Shown: in pieces, positions 11,870 through 24,687 of the stretch
Position numbering within the stretch: the stretch's first letter is position 1
Layout of the letters: each line of letters opens with the position of its first letter
Source of the DNA: Garcia nutans
Taxonomy: Eukaryota; Streptophyta; Magnoliopsida; Malpighiales; Euphorbiaceae
Direction: 5' to 3'
Assembly (NCBI GenBank): GCA_947685225.1
Contig: CANTUV010000008.1
Location: 34,154,001 to 34,218,000, forward strand
DNA length: 64,000 bases
The notes under the pieces: model-generated
What the model saw: only the letters and a program-made list of their open reading frames with translations
What the model was told of the DNA's origin: nothing
The model's database searches: none
Translations under genes and position numbers: made by a program

Positions 11870-14868
11870 TGTCACATCCCAAAGGCTAGATAGTCGAGTA
11901 ATAGGCAAGGAGGACATGAACGAGTGGTCAAATAGAGGCTCGGGATAGTCAAATATGAAATTGGTGTACACAGTGGAGCTGACGGGACCTAAGTGAAAAT
12001 TTCTCAAAAGTTAGGGGAAACTATGTAAACTTAAAAATTAAGTGTCAGAAGTTCTTAATAGTGCCCATATCCGACCCTGGAAGAATATTCTCGAGATTAA
12101 TTGGGTCATAACCGTGGGTTTCAATTTTTTCCGAAAACGCACGGTTTAAAAGTTACAATCGATTAATCGCTGGAGCGTATCTTGATATTTTTAAACCCTA
12201 GACTATAAATCTACAGCACAAGAAAGTTGAGGGGGTCAAAATATGAATAAAAGGAAGCCTAATGGCTTGCCAAATAAATAGATAAAAGAAGAAGGCAAGT
12301 GGACCAATTAAAAGTGGCCATTTTTGCTATAAGGTGTACCAATTGGAAGTCAACATCTATACCAACATATTTTCACCACTTATGGCTGCCATTTGGATCA
12401 AAATAAGCTAAGGAAAGAAAATAAAAGCCCTCTCTTACATGGTAAACTCGTCCAAACCATAAGAGAAGGAAGAAGGAGGTGATTTTTCCAAAGTTTAAGG
12501 CTTTTGGTTAAAGATTTTGGTGACAAACAAGATTATAAGGTAAGAGAAACCTATCTCTAGTTTTAATTTCATGGATTAATGGTTAATTTAAGAGATTGAA
12601 ATTAGGGTTCATGTAGCTAGATTAGGTGAAAATTCAAGAAATAATTATTTGAAGGATTTGATGAAAGAAATAATGGTGTTTAATAGTGAAAATAAGCTAG
12701 CAACCATTAGAAAAATCATAAGATAAGACTATGTCTATACCTAGGGTTCTTACCTTTGTATATGTGATGTTAAATTTCATAGGAAATCAAGGACACAAGT
12801 AAGGAAAGGAAGTGATATAGAATAAGGACTAAGAAATAGTAAGGTTTGGTACTTTAACCATTGAACTCCTTTTGAAATTTTTCTGTTTTACAATTAGTAA
12901 AATGCTGTGACTTGTATGATTTTTAATTAAATATAGAAAACTTATCTTGAGTTGAAATTTTGATATGTTGTGTGTTAATGAGTCTAGAATGACTGAAAAA
13001 TATGTTGAGATGAATTTGGAATGGTTATGATTTTGGAAAAATTATTTTTATTAGACCTGCTCAAGCAGGTACCTTGACTGAGACAACTATATTTCTGGAT
13101 TTTTAATAAAATGTAGAAAAATAATATCCAATTGAATTTTGGATATGATGTTTTTTAGCGAGTTTAGTATTTGAGAAAAATAATTTGGAACCACATTTAT
13201 TGAATTTAATATACGGAATTCACAAAATTCAGAACTGCTGCCAGTATGCAGGGCAACTGGAGCAGTCTGGTTGGGTGAACTAGTTGACCAAGATTTTGTG
13301 TCCAGTTTGATATAAAATTTTAAAGAATGATTTTAAGATGCAAAAATAAATTCTGTAAAAATTTTTGAGTTTTTATCCAAGTGGATTATTTTATACAAAT
13401 TATCTAAAACAAGGATCAAGTTGGGTCAAGAACCAGAGTTTATTGTTTATATGGTAATTTTTCATTATTAACTTGGTCAAAAACTTGGTGTGGGTGTTTT
13501 ATCATTTTATTTTTGGTATTGAGTTTAAGTATGAATATGAAGAATAAATTAGATGGAAAAGAGGAGAAAATCAATCTGAATTTCATAACCGTGATAAAAG
13601 TCACATGATGGAATACATGTTCGTTATCATGTGAATATATAGATAAGGTATATACATGGGGAATATGTGTATATATGGTATATATATGCGTGCATATGGT
13701 ATATATATGCGTGCATATGGTATATATGTGAATACATATGATGCATATGTGAGTATATGTGGTATTTGTGTAAGTATATATTGTATATATATGGAGAATA
13801 TGTGGTATATATACGAAGTGAATGGGTATATATGAAATGTTATATATGCTCTACTCGGTAAATGGGTAAAACCGGTATGGAATGGGGGTTTGGCATGCCA
13901 TCCTACCGGCAGTACTGTCTTAACAGCTTTGGTCTGGATATTACTTATGCATGCACGGTTATATCTTGTGAGGTCAAGATCATGGCAACTAGCCGTGTGA
14001 GAGCAAGACCACGCATTTATGTTGTATATTCCATATCGTGTGAGACCAAGACCATGGCAATTAGTTGTGTGAGGTCAAGACCACGCGTAACTCTATACGA
14101 GGCCTCATTTCGAGATCAGTGTATTCATAATTACCTAGTGGAGCAGATTAACTCGTAATTATAATGAAGTTATATTACATGTTGTTTACATACAGAATGT
14201 GAATCTTAACTTAATTAGAAAATATAAATATGAAGATTGTATGAAAATAGTTTAATTATGCAGTATTATACTTTTATATGTGTTTCAACAACCTTCCTTG
14301 CACCATTTATATTTGGCAATAGTTAAAGTACCCACTGGGCAATAAGTTGCTGAGCGAGTTATATGTCTAACTCGCAGGTAGTGGATAGAAGATCAGCATT
14401 TCTGTAGCGGCCCGCACCAGCTCGACGACGAATAGGGTAGGACTTTTGACATAAAATAGTAGTATGACATGTACGTTATATCTATTGTAAAGGTTTGTTA
14501 AACATATTAAGTATTATGGTGTATGTAACAAGAGAATAAACAATATTATGGTAATGAAACTTAGCAAATGATATGTGATCTTGAGAAATGATATAGAAGT
14601 GTGAAATTTTCTTGCAGGGTGAAGTTGAGGATATAAGGGAGATTATTATTAGGAGTGTTCTTGAGTTGAATTATGAACAAAAGTGTTTTTAAAAATAAAA
14701 AAAAATCAGTTTTGGTGACACTTGGGAACCCACATTTTAGGGGAAACTCCGCCCAATTTTTTGAAAAATTTTTCATAAGAATTCTTAATTAAGACATTGT
14801 AACCAGAGCTTGCATCCCGATGTGACATTCCTCCCCGGCTTATTCATAGGTCAGGAAGGGGTGTTACA
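11870..14868 (+). repeat. 5' LTR of the nested LARD-like element
   Basis: 2999 bases. Features are TATATATGCGTGCATATGG tandem units (about 13660-13745), two partial copies of a GTGTGAG-CAAGACCACGC repeat (about 13965-14090) and an 8-base-stem hairpin (14354-14375, GCGAGTTA/TAACTCGC) followed by AGGTA. It ends GGGTGTTACA. Confidence 0.95.
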
Positions 14869-15279
14869 ATTTGTGGTATCAGAGCATTGGTTTAGCCGTT
14901 CCTGCACGGTTAGACATAGGAAAGTGTATGATAATTAGGATATCCAGAGATAGTAAACGAAGTGAGTTAGAAAGAGTTTAGATAGGAAGAGGAAAATATA
15001 GGAGGATATACGTTTTATGTTGGGAGTGGCCATTACCAATGTAAAATGGGATACCCTATAGTAGTTATGGTATTTGTGAAACAGTTATATATGAAATTAT
15101 GTTTGTGAAATAAGAAAGAGTCGAGAATAATTAAGCATGAGTTATTGGGTCTAATGTACATGCCATATAGGAAAAAGGTAATATGTCGAGCTGTGCAGAC
15201 TGCTGATTACTTTTATATTGTATTTACATGTATGAATAAGCAAGTTTCGGGGCGAAACTTAAATTAAGGAGGGTAGAAC
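14869..15279 (+). other. Interior of the LARD-like element: primer site, spacer, purine tract
   Basis: TGGTATCAGAGC (14874-14885) is the canonical initiator-Met primer-binding site, five bases after the LTR. AATTAAGGAGGGTAG just before 15280 is the plus-strand priming purine tract. Between them no frame longer than a few dozen codons and no gag or pol similarity is visible. Confidence 0.9.
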
Positions 15280-18255
15280 TATCACATCCCAAAGGCTAGA
15301 TAGTCGAGTAATAGGCAAGGAGGACATGAACGAGGGGTCAAATAGAGGCTCGGGATAGTCAAATATGAAATTGGTGTACACAGTGGAGCTGACGGGACCT
15401 AAGTGAAAATTTCTCAAAAGTTAGGGGCAACTATGTAAACTTAAAAATTAAGTGTCGGAAGTTCTTAATAGTGCCCATATCCGACCCTGAAAGAATATTC
15501 TCGACATTAATTGGGTCATAACCGTGGGTTTCCATTTTTTCCGAAAACGCACAGTTTAAAAGTTACAATCGATTTATCGCCGGAGGGTATTTTGATATTT
15601 TTACACCCTAGACTATAAAATTACAGCACAAGAAAGTTGAGGGGGTCAAAATATGAATAAAAGGAAGCCTAATGGCTTGCCAAATAAATAGATAAAAGAA
15701 GAAGGCAAGTGGACCAATTAAAAGTGACCATTTTTGCTATAAGGTGTACCAATTGGAAGTCAACATCTATACCAACATATTTTCACCACTTATGGCTGCC
15801 ATTTGGATCAAAATAAGCTAAGGAAAGAAAATAAAAGCCCTCTCTTACATGGTGAACTCGTCCAAACCATAAGAGAAGGAAGAAGGAGGTGATTTTTCCA
15901 AAGTTTAAGGCTTTTGGTTGAAGATTTTGGTGACAAACAAGATTATAAGGTAAGAGAAATCTATCTCTAGTTTTAATTTCATGGATTAATGGTTAATTTA
16001 AGAGATTGAAATTAGGGTTCATGTAGCTTGATTTGGAGAAAATTCAAGAAATAATTATTTGAAGGATTTGATGAAAGAAATAATGGTGTTTAATGTTGAA
16101 AATAAGCTAGCAACCATTAGAAAAATCATAAGATAAGACTATGTCTATACCTAGGGTTCTTACCTTTGTATATGTGATGTTAAATTTCATAGGAAATCAA
16201 GGACACAAGGAAGGAAAGGAAGTGATATAGAATAAGGACTAAGAAATAGTAAGGTTTGGTACTTTAACCATTGAACTCCTTTTGAAATTTTTCTGTTTTA
16301 CAATTAGTAAGATTCTGTGACTTGTATGATTTTTAATTAAATATAGAAAACTTATCTTGAGTTGAATTTTTGATATGTTATGTCTTAATGAGTCTAGAAT
16401 TACTGCAAAATAATTTTAGTTGAATTTGGAATGGTTATGATTTTGGAAAAATTATTTTTATTAGACCTGCTCCAGCAAGTACCTTGACTGAGACAGCTAT
16501 CTTTCTGGATTTTTAATAAAATGTAGAAACATAATATCCAATTGAATTTTGGATATGTTGTTTTTTAGTGAGTCTAGCATTTGAGAAAAATAATTTGGAA
16601 CCACATTGAATGAATTTAATATACGGAATTCACAAAATTCAGAACTGCTGCTAGGATGCAGGGCAACTGGAACAGTCTGGTTGGGTGAACTAGTTGACCA
16701 AGATTTTGTGTCCAGTTTGATATAAAATTTTAAAGGAATGATTCTAAGATGCAAAACTAAATTCTATAAAATTTTTTGAGTTTTTAGCCAAGTGGATTAT
16801 TTTATACAAATTATCTAATACAAGGATCAAGTTAGGTCAAGAACCAGAGTTTATTGTTCATATGGTAATTTTTCATTATTAACTTGGTCAAAAACTTGGT
16901 GTCGGTGTTTTATCATTTTATTTTTGGTATTGAGTTTAAGTATGAATATTATGAATAAATTAGATGGAAAAGAGGAGAAAATCAATCTGAATTTCATAAC
17001 CGTGATAAAAGTCACGTGATGGAATACATGTTCGTTATCATGTGAATATATAGATGAGGTATACGTGGGGAATACGTGTATATATGGTATATATATGCAT
17101 GCATATGGTATATATGTGAATACATATGATGCATATGTGAGTATATGCGGTATTTGTGTAAGTATATATTGTATATATATGGAGAATATGTGGTATATAT
17201 ACGAAGTGAATGGGTATATATGAAATGTTATATATGCTCTACTCGGTAAATGGGTAAAACCGGTCTGGAATGGGGGTTTGGCATGCCATCCTACTGGCAG
17301 TACTGTCTTAACGGCGTCGGTCTGGATATTACTTACGCACGCGCGGTTATATCGTGTGAGGTCAAGATCATGGCAACTAGCTGTGTGAGACCAAGACCAC
17401 GCAGTTATGTTGTATATTCCATATCGTGTGAGTCCATGACCATAGCAATTAGTCGTGTGAGGTCAAGACCACGCGTAACTCTATACGAGGCCTCATTTCG
17501 AGATTGGTGTATTCATAATTACCTAGTGGAGCAGATTAACTCGTAAATATAATGAAGTTATATTACATGTTGTTTGCATATAGAATGTGAAACTTAACTT
17601 AATTAGAAAATATAAATATGAAGATTGTATGAAAATAGTTTAATTATGCAGTATTCTACTTTTATATGTGTTTCAACAACCTTCCTTGCACCATTTATAT
17701 TCGGCAATAGTTAAAGTACCCACTGGGCAATAAGTTGCTGAGTGAGTTATATGTCTAACTCGCAGGTAGTGGATAGAAGATCAGCATTTCTGCAGCGGCC
17801 CGCACCAGCTCGACGGCGAATAGGGTAGGACTTTTGACATAAAATAGTAGTATGGCATGTACGTTATATCTATTGTAAAGGTTTGTTAAACATATTAAGT
17901 ATTATGGTGTATGTAACAAGAGAATAAACAATAGTATGGTAATGAAACTTAGCAAATGATATGTGATCTTGAGAAACGATATAGAAGTGTGAAATTTTCT
18001 TGCAGGGTGTAGTTGAGGATATAAGGGAGATTATTATTGGGAGTGTTCTTGAGTTGAATTATGAGCAAAAGTGTTTTTAAAAATTAAAAAAATCAGTTTT
18101 GGCGACAGTTGGGAACCCGCTTTTCAGGGGAAACTCCTCCCAATTTTTCGAAAATTTTTTCATAAGAATTCTTAATTAAGACATTGTAACCAGAGCACGC
18201 ATCCCGATGTGACATTCCTCCCCGACTTATTCATAGGTTGGGAAGGGGTGTTACA
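15280..18255 (+). repeat. 3' LTR of the nested LARD-like element
   Basis: 2976 bases, collinear with the 5' LTR. One TATATATGCGTGCATATGG unit fewer near 17090 accounts for part of the length difference. The first bases read TATCAC instead of TGTCAC. Ends TGTTACA at 18255, followed by the TTCCC duplication. Confidence 0.95.
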
Positions 18256-18310
18256 TTCCCCATTTGTTCCAGACTTGAGGACAGGTAATTTCAAGGACGA
18301 AATTTGTTTT

Positions 18311-18320
18311 AGGGGGAGAG
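18311..18320 (+). other. Polypurine tract of T1
   Basis: AGGGGGAGAG followed by AAT and the LTR start TGTAACATCC at 18324. The GACGAAATTTG block just upstream is the usual Tekay context. Confidence 0.85.
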
Positions 18321-18323
18321 AAT

Positions 18324-20557
18324 TGTAACATCCAAAAATTTTTGAAATTTTCTAATTTTTGGAAATTTTGATAAAATAAATTATAATTTAAAAGGATAAA
18401 TTAAATTAATGGTTTTAAATGAAAAATGAAGAGATTTTAATTGAATAAGTGAAATATATATATGATATATATGCAAAATATACATAACATATAAAAGTCA
18501 ACACTTTTTAAAAGAAAAGGGTATTTTGGCAATGAAATCTTATAAATTCAAAATTAATAAATTAATTAAAAAATAAATTAATATTGAATGGAAGAGGAAA
18601 ATTAGGACTTTTAATTTATTAAAAAAATAATTAAATAATTAAATATTAAATTATTTTAATATATATATATATATATGGTTTAAAAAAAAGATGAAAGGAA
18701 AAGAAAGGTAAAAGTCTTCTTTTTCTTCTTCTTCTTCTTCTTCTTCAAGGACGTTCCATGGGAGCTTGAAGACCTAGAATTTTTCTTCTTCCATACTCCA
18801 TAAATTGAAGGAATTAACAAGTTTCAAGTGGATTTTTGGTGATTTCCACCAAAATTAGTAAGCTTCCATCTCTTTTCTTTGAATTTCATGGAAGATGAGA
18901 TTATGTGAGTTTTGAGATTTTGATGTAGTATGTTATAATTTTTGGAATTGATGTGTATGATGTTATTTTGGGTAGCTAACAATGATTCTAAGGTTAGATT
19001 GAAGAGACGATGAAGTTTGGTTAAAGAATGGTGAAGAGAGAGAATTTAGGGTTATGGATTTTTTGGGTTTTGAAAACATGAACTTTAATTGTGCAATTTG
19101 ATTCCAAATGAGTTGTTTTGATTCATAAATAACTATTTTAAAGTCAAATATTGGATTTGGTGGTGTTGGGTTGGAGTTTGAGAATGGAAGCGGAGATTTA
19201 GGGTTTTGGAAAAGTGATTTTCCAAAGTGGTTGAATTGTGTGATTTTATTTGTTTAAGCATGTTGTTTAGTGTTAAAAGTGATGAATATAAGCTTGGAAT
19301 GAGTAATGGATTGTGTTGGAATGGAAACCTTCAATGGGGGAAGGTTATGCCATTTTTGAGATTTTATGTATAAGAGTGTATTTTTATAATGTAAATGATT
19401 TAAATGTACTAAAATATGTTTTTAATAATATAAATAAACTTAAAACACTAATTTAGTTATAGTAGAATGGAATTCTAATGTTGAAGTAAGGAAAGGCTAA
19501 ATTTTTTGAAATTTGTAGGAGTGATGTGTAATTATGGTTTAATGTTGGAAATGCCATTAGATGTGATACTAAATGATTATTTGTTATCACATTTGGTTTA
19601 GGTATTAAGGGAGGTTGATTTGCTTCATCCAAGTGGTGAATGGCAAGTTGGAAAGATTGGATTGAAGGTTGTTTTTAGCTTGCTTTGGGTTGCTAGTGGA
19701 GGTATGTACAAACTTTGAATATATTGTTTATACTTGCATGACATTTGGGCTTAACAAATTTTGGTTGGAAAATGTGTTAAGTTACTTGGTTCATTGATTG
19801 TGCATGAATAATGTGCTATGACATTTGTAATGTCATATATGTGTTAAATGCATTGTGAAAAGCCATTGATAATGGCTAGTTTGTGTAACATGTGAAATAT
19901 GCATATTATGTGAAAATACGCAAAGTAATTGGGTAATGTGTTGTGAATACAAAAATGAGATATGTGTAATAATGAAATGAATTGATATTGATAAAAATGA
20001 GAAAAGTGAGAAAAATGAGAAAGATGTGAAAAATGAGAAAAGTGAGAAAAAAATGTGAAAATAAGGCAATGTGCCTATATTGAATATGTGAAAATTGAGA
20101 AAGAGATTAATAATGAGAAATATGAATAAATTGTGTGCCTAGTATGTTATTCAATTTTCAGAGTTCTAGGTTTGGCGGCATGCCTATAATTGCCTCCGGG
20201 CTATACGCTGGAATGGTGAAATTGAGAAATATGGTTGAGATGGTGTTTGGAAATTATTTGGGAGTGTTTTCTTTTTGCAGGTTGAGTAATTGCTAAATTT
20301 TGGGATGTCCAAAATACAGACAAAACTCTGGGAAATTTTTCCCAGAAATTTATATATATATTATTTATTTGGGTTCTTATAACAAGTAAAGAATATTTAT
20401 ATTCTATTTAATTTTTATATATTTAAAATTTGAAATTTTAAATTGGAAATGTGAAAAATTTTGTTAAATTGGTTTGTGATATTTTTGTACCGTATATGCT
20501 TATTTTACATATGGTGGAAATATGTATTGTAAGTATATAGGGTATAAGGGTGTTACA
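18324..20557 (+). repeat. 3' LTR of T1
   Basis: 2234 bases, collinear with 4836-7087 and ending GGGTGTTACA before the TACCA duplication. Differences from the 5' LTR are scattered substitutions plus changes in the CTT and GAGAAAA arrays. Confidence 0.95.
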
Positions 20558-21950
20558 TACCAAGAGAGATCAACAGGTCTTTGATAGGCTTAAAATGGGA
20601 TCTATGAGAGACACAGGTTTAAGTGAAGGCCATTTTGAGATAGGAGCTGATGTGACATAATGGACAAATCCTCACACTACAAACTTCTTATTTGAACTTT
20701 AGGCAGCTTGGAGCAATCTTGCTAGACTCCAAATTCCTTCTATCTTCTTAGCATTAGTCTGGATCTTGATTGGGACATTCTTTGCCTTTACAAAAAGTTT
20801 GGTACCAATATTCATATTTTCTTTTCTTTCTCTTTCTTTTTCTAACTATTTTATCATTTTGTCCTTCTTCCCTATAGGATTGTCAAGACCAGGACTTCCA
20901 AGAACTAGGTGACCTTTCTCCCTTTTCTCTAATTTTGATTGAATCTTTAGTTGGGTTGGACCAATTCAAGTCAAACTGTCCTTATAAACCAAATGGAAGA
21001 CTTTTGCTGCCTTAGGTAAAAGAGAACTCAATTGGCTTTCTAAACCACCTTTTTGGGTTTTATCTTTTTTTTTTATCTTTTATTTATCTTTTCTTTTTTT
21101 TTTCTAGTTCTAGCTCTAAAAGAGTTGTCTTGTTTGTACCAACTTGGATTTCTAATAATGGATGAGTGGAGTGACATAAATCTTCTTTAACAGGAAAAAA
21201 TTATTTGTTACTCTGATGTTATCTTGATAGATTGGAGATATTAGGTGAACTTCAATCACCCTTATGGTATTGAGAACTTCAACTATCCTCATGGTCTTGA
21301 CTATGCATTCCTTTCTTTGATCTTCTTGCCTCTTCACCTTAGTGATCATAAGACTTGTCATAAGTATCACAACAGCTCAAGGTAGTTGTTGGGGTTTGTA
21401 AGCCAATGAAAAGAAAGCTAAAATTTTTTGAAGGCTCAAAGGGACAACTAGGGATTGATATTTAATTGGGAGGATACTAGTTGTTGGCTTATCAAACAAT
21501 GCCTAGATCATTTCTCTCTTAAATAAGAAGAGTTCAATTTCGCCTCGAAAGTTTGTCAAAGCATGTTCCAAGACTACTAGGACCTAGACAAAGGTAATTA
21601 TGCAGGAGCCCTCACTAAGTAAGCATACACAACTCAATGCTATAGAGTAATTCTCTCACCTAGTAAAGTCATTCAAATCATGATGCCTAGACACATTAAT
21701 TTATGAACATCAAGCTAGATTCCTCATTGGTTGAGCACCAAAATGAATAAAGACCAACAAAATTTTTAATGAAAGTAATTTATTCAAACAACTTTAAATT
21801 TGAAAAACATGATTGTTCCAATTAAATATTAAAGAAAGCAAAGTAAATAGAGCAACATTCTAAGCTAAGGGAAGTTTGTTGAATAAAATTTTTCCTTATT
21901 CCTCATCTTCAATACTCCAATCTTGAAAAGAGGATAAGATAAAATCTTCC
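20558..21950. other. Unassigned sequence between T1 and Tat gag relics
   Basis: About 1.4 kb continuing from 4266-4835 before T1 inserted. The pol of the adjacent minus-strand Tat element should lie here, but no RT or integrase motif is visible. A plus-strand stretch at 20630-20800 looks protein-like with in-frame stops, and pyrimidine-rich tracts occur at about 20815-20880 and 21060-21110. I cannot assign it. Confidence 0.4.
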
Positions 21951-23226
21951 TCAAATCCTTTTCCTACCATGAAGGTTGCTGGAGGAGGTACTCTTCCAAA
22001 ATTTGGCAAAAGAATTGTTCTTAGTATTAGGCTTGTCCGGCTCAGGTAGCTTACCACTGTCAATTAGATCTTGGATCTCATGCTTCAATCGGGTACATCT
22101 ATCGGTCTCATGTCCTTGAGTCTGATGAAACTCATAAAAGTCTATAGTATCAAAATTTGGGGGTAAAGGATTCGACAAAGGTCGAGGGGCCAATGGCTAT
22201 AATAGTCTCTTCTTTTGTAGGTTGTTGAAGACCTAAGACAAAGGCTTCCCCAGTTATGAAAACTGCCTTCTATTTGCTTGACCAGTTGTATTAACATCAA
22301 CTTCTTTTTGCGTGCTCTGATTTCCAGACTGGTAGTTCCCTTTCTCATTCCTTTGTATTGAAAAGCGATTCTTCACCCTTTCCCATTCTTTAATTTGCAG
22401 ACCAGCTTGGAGAAGATCTTTGAAATCATAGATGAGTGTATGAGACATCCTTTCATGAAGACTAGGCAACACCCTTCTCGTAATCATCCTTATTTGATCA
22501 TATTCATCGGGCCTCTTCTTGAGCAAAGCAACCTTATTTCTCCATCTTTTCACATAGTCAACAAAATTCTCATTTGGCCTTTGTCTAATGGAGTCAACTT
22601 CCATTAAGGTAACTTCTAGCTTGACATTATACCCATATTACTGAATGAAAGCCTTGTACAACATGTCCCAATCTTTTTGAGTACTTTCCTCTAAGGTGTT
22701 GAACCAATTTTGGACAATAAGGTCCAATGATAGCATAAAATACCTCAGAGTTTGAGCTTTAGTAGCTCGGGCAGACTGCATAGCAGTGATGTACTGCTTC
22801 ACATGGAGATGAGGATTTCCAGTACCATTGTACCTAGAGAAGGAACGCATCTTGAACTTATAAGGGACCTCCTCATCTTGTTCAAATAGTTTGTCAATCT
22901 TGGACATCTCTTCGGTTTTTAGCTTCTTCACAAATTTCTTTTCTAAATCAACAATCATCTTCTCAACATCAGACATCTCGGTCTATTCAATAGTTGTCTT
23001 GAGGATCTTGGAAGTATTGAGCCCATTCGTCATCATCATTAAGGACTACCTTGTCATCATCAAAAGCCACTTCACCAACCTTAGCCTTCCATTTTTCCTT
23101 TGGCTTCTTGGTGCTAGCAGATGCTTTGGCATTGTCCCCTAAAATTATAGCTAATTGATTCTTCATTGTCTCATACAGGGACTCTTTTATTTCTTCCATC
23201 TTGGCATTGAGGGTGTCATCCACCAT
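21951..23226 (-). pseudogene. Gag of Tat-type element D, copy 1, broken
   Basis: Minus-strand frames in order: an N-terminal acidic/lysine-rich region (22987-23226, SASTKKPKEK), a capsid-like part (22638-22976, RYNGTGNPHLHVKQYI and WFNTLEEST), the rest of the gag domain (22254-22604, NENFVDYVKRWRNKVALL) and a Cys/His finger (21951-22193, DFYEFHQTQGHETDRC). The finger resembles EYCEYHQGNGHRTDAC in the gag at 53983-55635, which supports Tat lineage. The Cys positions of the first half are changed to Phe/Tyr. Frames shift at least twice. No protease or pol follows downstream. Confidence 0.85.
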
Positions 23227-24418
23227 TCTTTAAATTTTTTCAGGCTCCATTGCTTTTGGTGAGAAAGTGATTGAGTTGTTGCTAGATTCTTCCTCTCCGG
23301 TATAGGTCGGATTGTCAAAAGCTTTTGAACTGCCGTAATCTAGGGCTATGAGCCAGAAGGGATTAATGATATGTCATGTGATGCATGTATGCATGTATGC
23401 ACAAACAATAAACAAACAAGGATAAATAGGACGTTCCTTCCAACCTTATAACATCCACATACGAATGGCAAGTCTCTTTTCCTAGGTATATGGTTAACAA
23501 AATACCAACATGGGGTATTTTATTTTCGAATATTTCCCTCGGACGTTTCAACCAATAGTTATATTTTTAAAAATGGAAATTAGTCCATGATAATTCCCAT
23601 TAATTAGGTTTTAATCCATTCAACAAACTAAAGTAGCTTTTATGCTATATTGGATTAAAACTAAATTAAGAGGTTTATTATAAATAGATTTCTCACTTAA
23701 AAAGTAACTAATGATTCATGCCAAAAACGAGCCCATGATTAATAATTCTTAGCATAAACTAGGCTCACAATTAATTTTTGGTATTCCCATAATTGACCTA
23801 AATATTTGTAAGCTCTTTAAGAAAATAATTTTATTTCTAAGCCCTTTGTAAAATGATTTTAGAAAAAATGGATTTTCGGCTTGGTATTTGTGTCATGAGA
23901 AAAGAATTTTTGGCTTTTTTTTTAAAAAAAGTTTTACGTCTAAAGACCATCTTGAAAACTTTTGAAAATAGCTTTGGTCTTTCAGACTTTAAAGAAAAAA
24001 ATTATTTTGAGCTTACAATGTACGTAGGTCATATTAGAAAAAGAAAAAACTAAATAAGCCATGATTTAAACCAAGATAAATTAATCATAGTCAAACAACA
24101 AGCATTTGGGGTAAAAACCTAAGGAAAGTAACTAGGTCAATTATATGAGCTATAGTCTTTGGGTTAAAAGGCATAGATTCCCATAGCAAGTATATACCAA
24201 ATGGTACAAGGCTATGAGTGGTTATGCCATGCTTGATCTCCATACCTTGAGTGAAAGTATGGTATCCCTTACATAACACAACATGAGTAACATGGGCGTC
24301 CTAACTCACACACACGATGCAATCTAATATGATGCAATGGATAATATCATGATAAGAAAGAATAGAATAATATAAAGATCAACTGAATCAACTTCTCTTA
24401 TTCCCAGTAGAGTCACCA
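23227..24418 (-). other. Leader and Arg-tRNA primer site of Tat element D, copy 1
   Basis: Untranslated leader between LTR and gag, collinear with 25415-26555 of copy 2. The minus-strand sequence next to the LTR (24401-24418) reads TGGTGACTCTACTGGGAA, a decayed form of the TGGCGACTCCACTGGGGA site at 56634-56653 that pairs with plant Arg tRNA. No genes are seen here. Confidence 0.7.
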
Positions 24419-24419
24419 C

Positions 24420-24687
24420 TGTGAGCGAGGATTTTTACCTCGACTCCCAGTGGAATGGTTCTTGCGACTTCAGCACTGTTTAGGCTCGGAGCCTTAGAGA
24501 ACATGGGCCTAAGCCCAGAGAAAATGAAGTCGCCACCCGGACAGGCCGGGAAAAAGAAAGGGATGGATGACTCAATTCCTAAGGAATTCCCAACCCCTTA
24601 ATGGGTTCGAAAAGTTGGGTACGTGTGGGGAAGGTGAGAAATGGCCCAGTACCCCCCACAATGCCCGGTTCATTGGAACCGGCCTCC
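24420..24687 (-). repeat. Truncated LTR of Tat element D, copy 1
   Basis: Starts TGTGAGCGAGG on the plus strand and matches 26557-26830, including the paired CCGGTTCATT-AACCGG segment. Similarity stops at about 24687, where gag of copy 2 begins, so a deletion joined an LTR to a gag. The last shared bases (CCT-A) could be microhomology. Confidence 0.75.

Larger units (their letters stand above)
11870..18255 (+). mobile_element. Non-autonomous LTR element (LARD-like) with 3-kb LTRs and 0.4-kb interior, nested in T1
   Basis: LTRs 11870-14868 and 15280-18255 flank only 411 bases. The target duplication TTCCC is at 11865-11869 and 18256-18260. The first LTR has TG...CA ends; the second starts TATCACATCCC (one mutated base). 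An initiator-Met primer site and a purine tract are present, so it has the cis signals but no gag or pol. It must have been moved by proteins from another Tekay-type element. By eye the LTRs differ at roughly one base per 40-60, so the insertion is fairly old. Confidence 0.95.
4836..20557 (+). mobile_element. Complete decayed Tekay-type LTR retrotransposon T1, hosting a nested element
   Basis: Two LTRs (4836-7087 and 18324-20557) both start TGTAACATCCAAAA and end GGGTGTTACA. They are flanked by the 5-base target duplication TACCA (4831-4835 and 20558-20562). Order inside is a degenerate initiator-Met primer site, gag, protease, RT, RNase H, integrase, chromodomain and polypurine tract, which is the Ty3/gypsy order with a chromovirus tail. 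The nested element 11870-18255 splits the last codons of the chromodomain. Many stops and a mutated RT active site make it non-autonomous. Confidence 0.95.

Noticed and set aside
13862..14158. A 98-residue open frame present in both LARD-like LTRs (also 17250-17546)
   Set aside because: The two LTRs are copies of one sequence, so the double occurrence is not independent. The frame spans a tandem repeat and shows no known domain.
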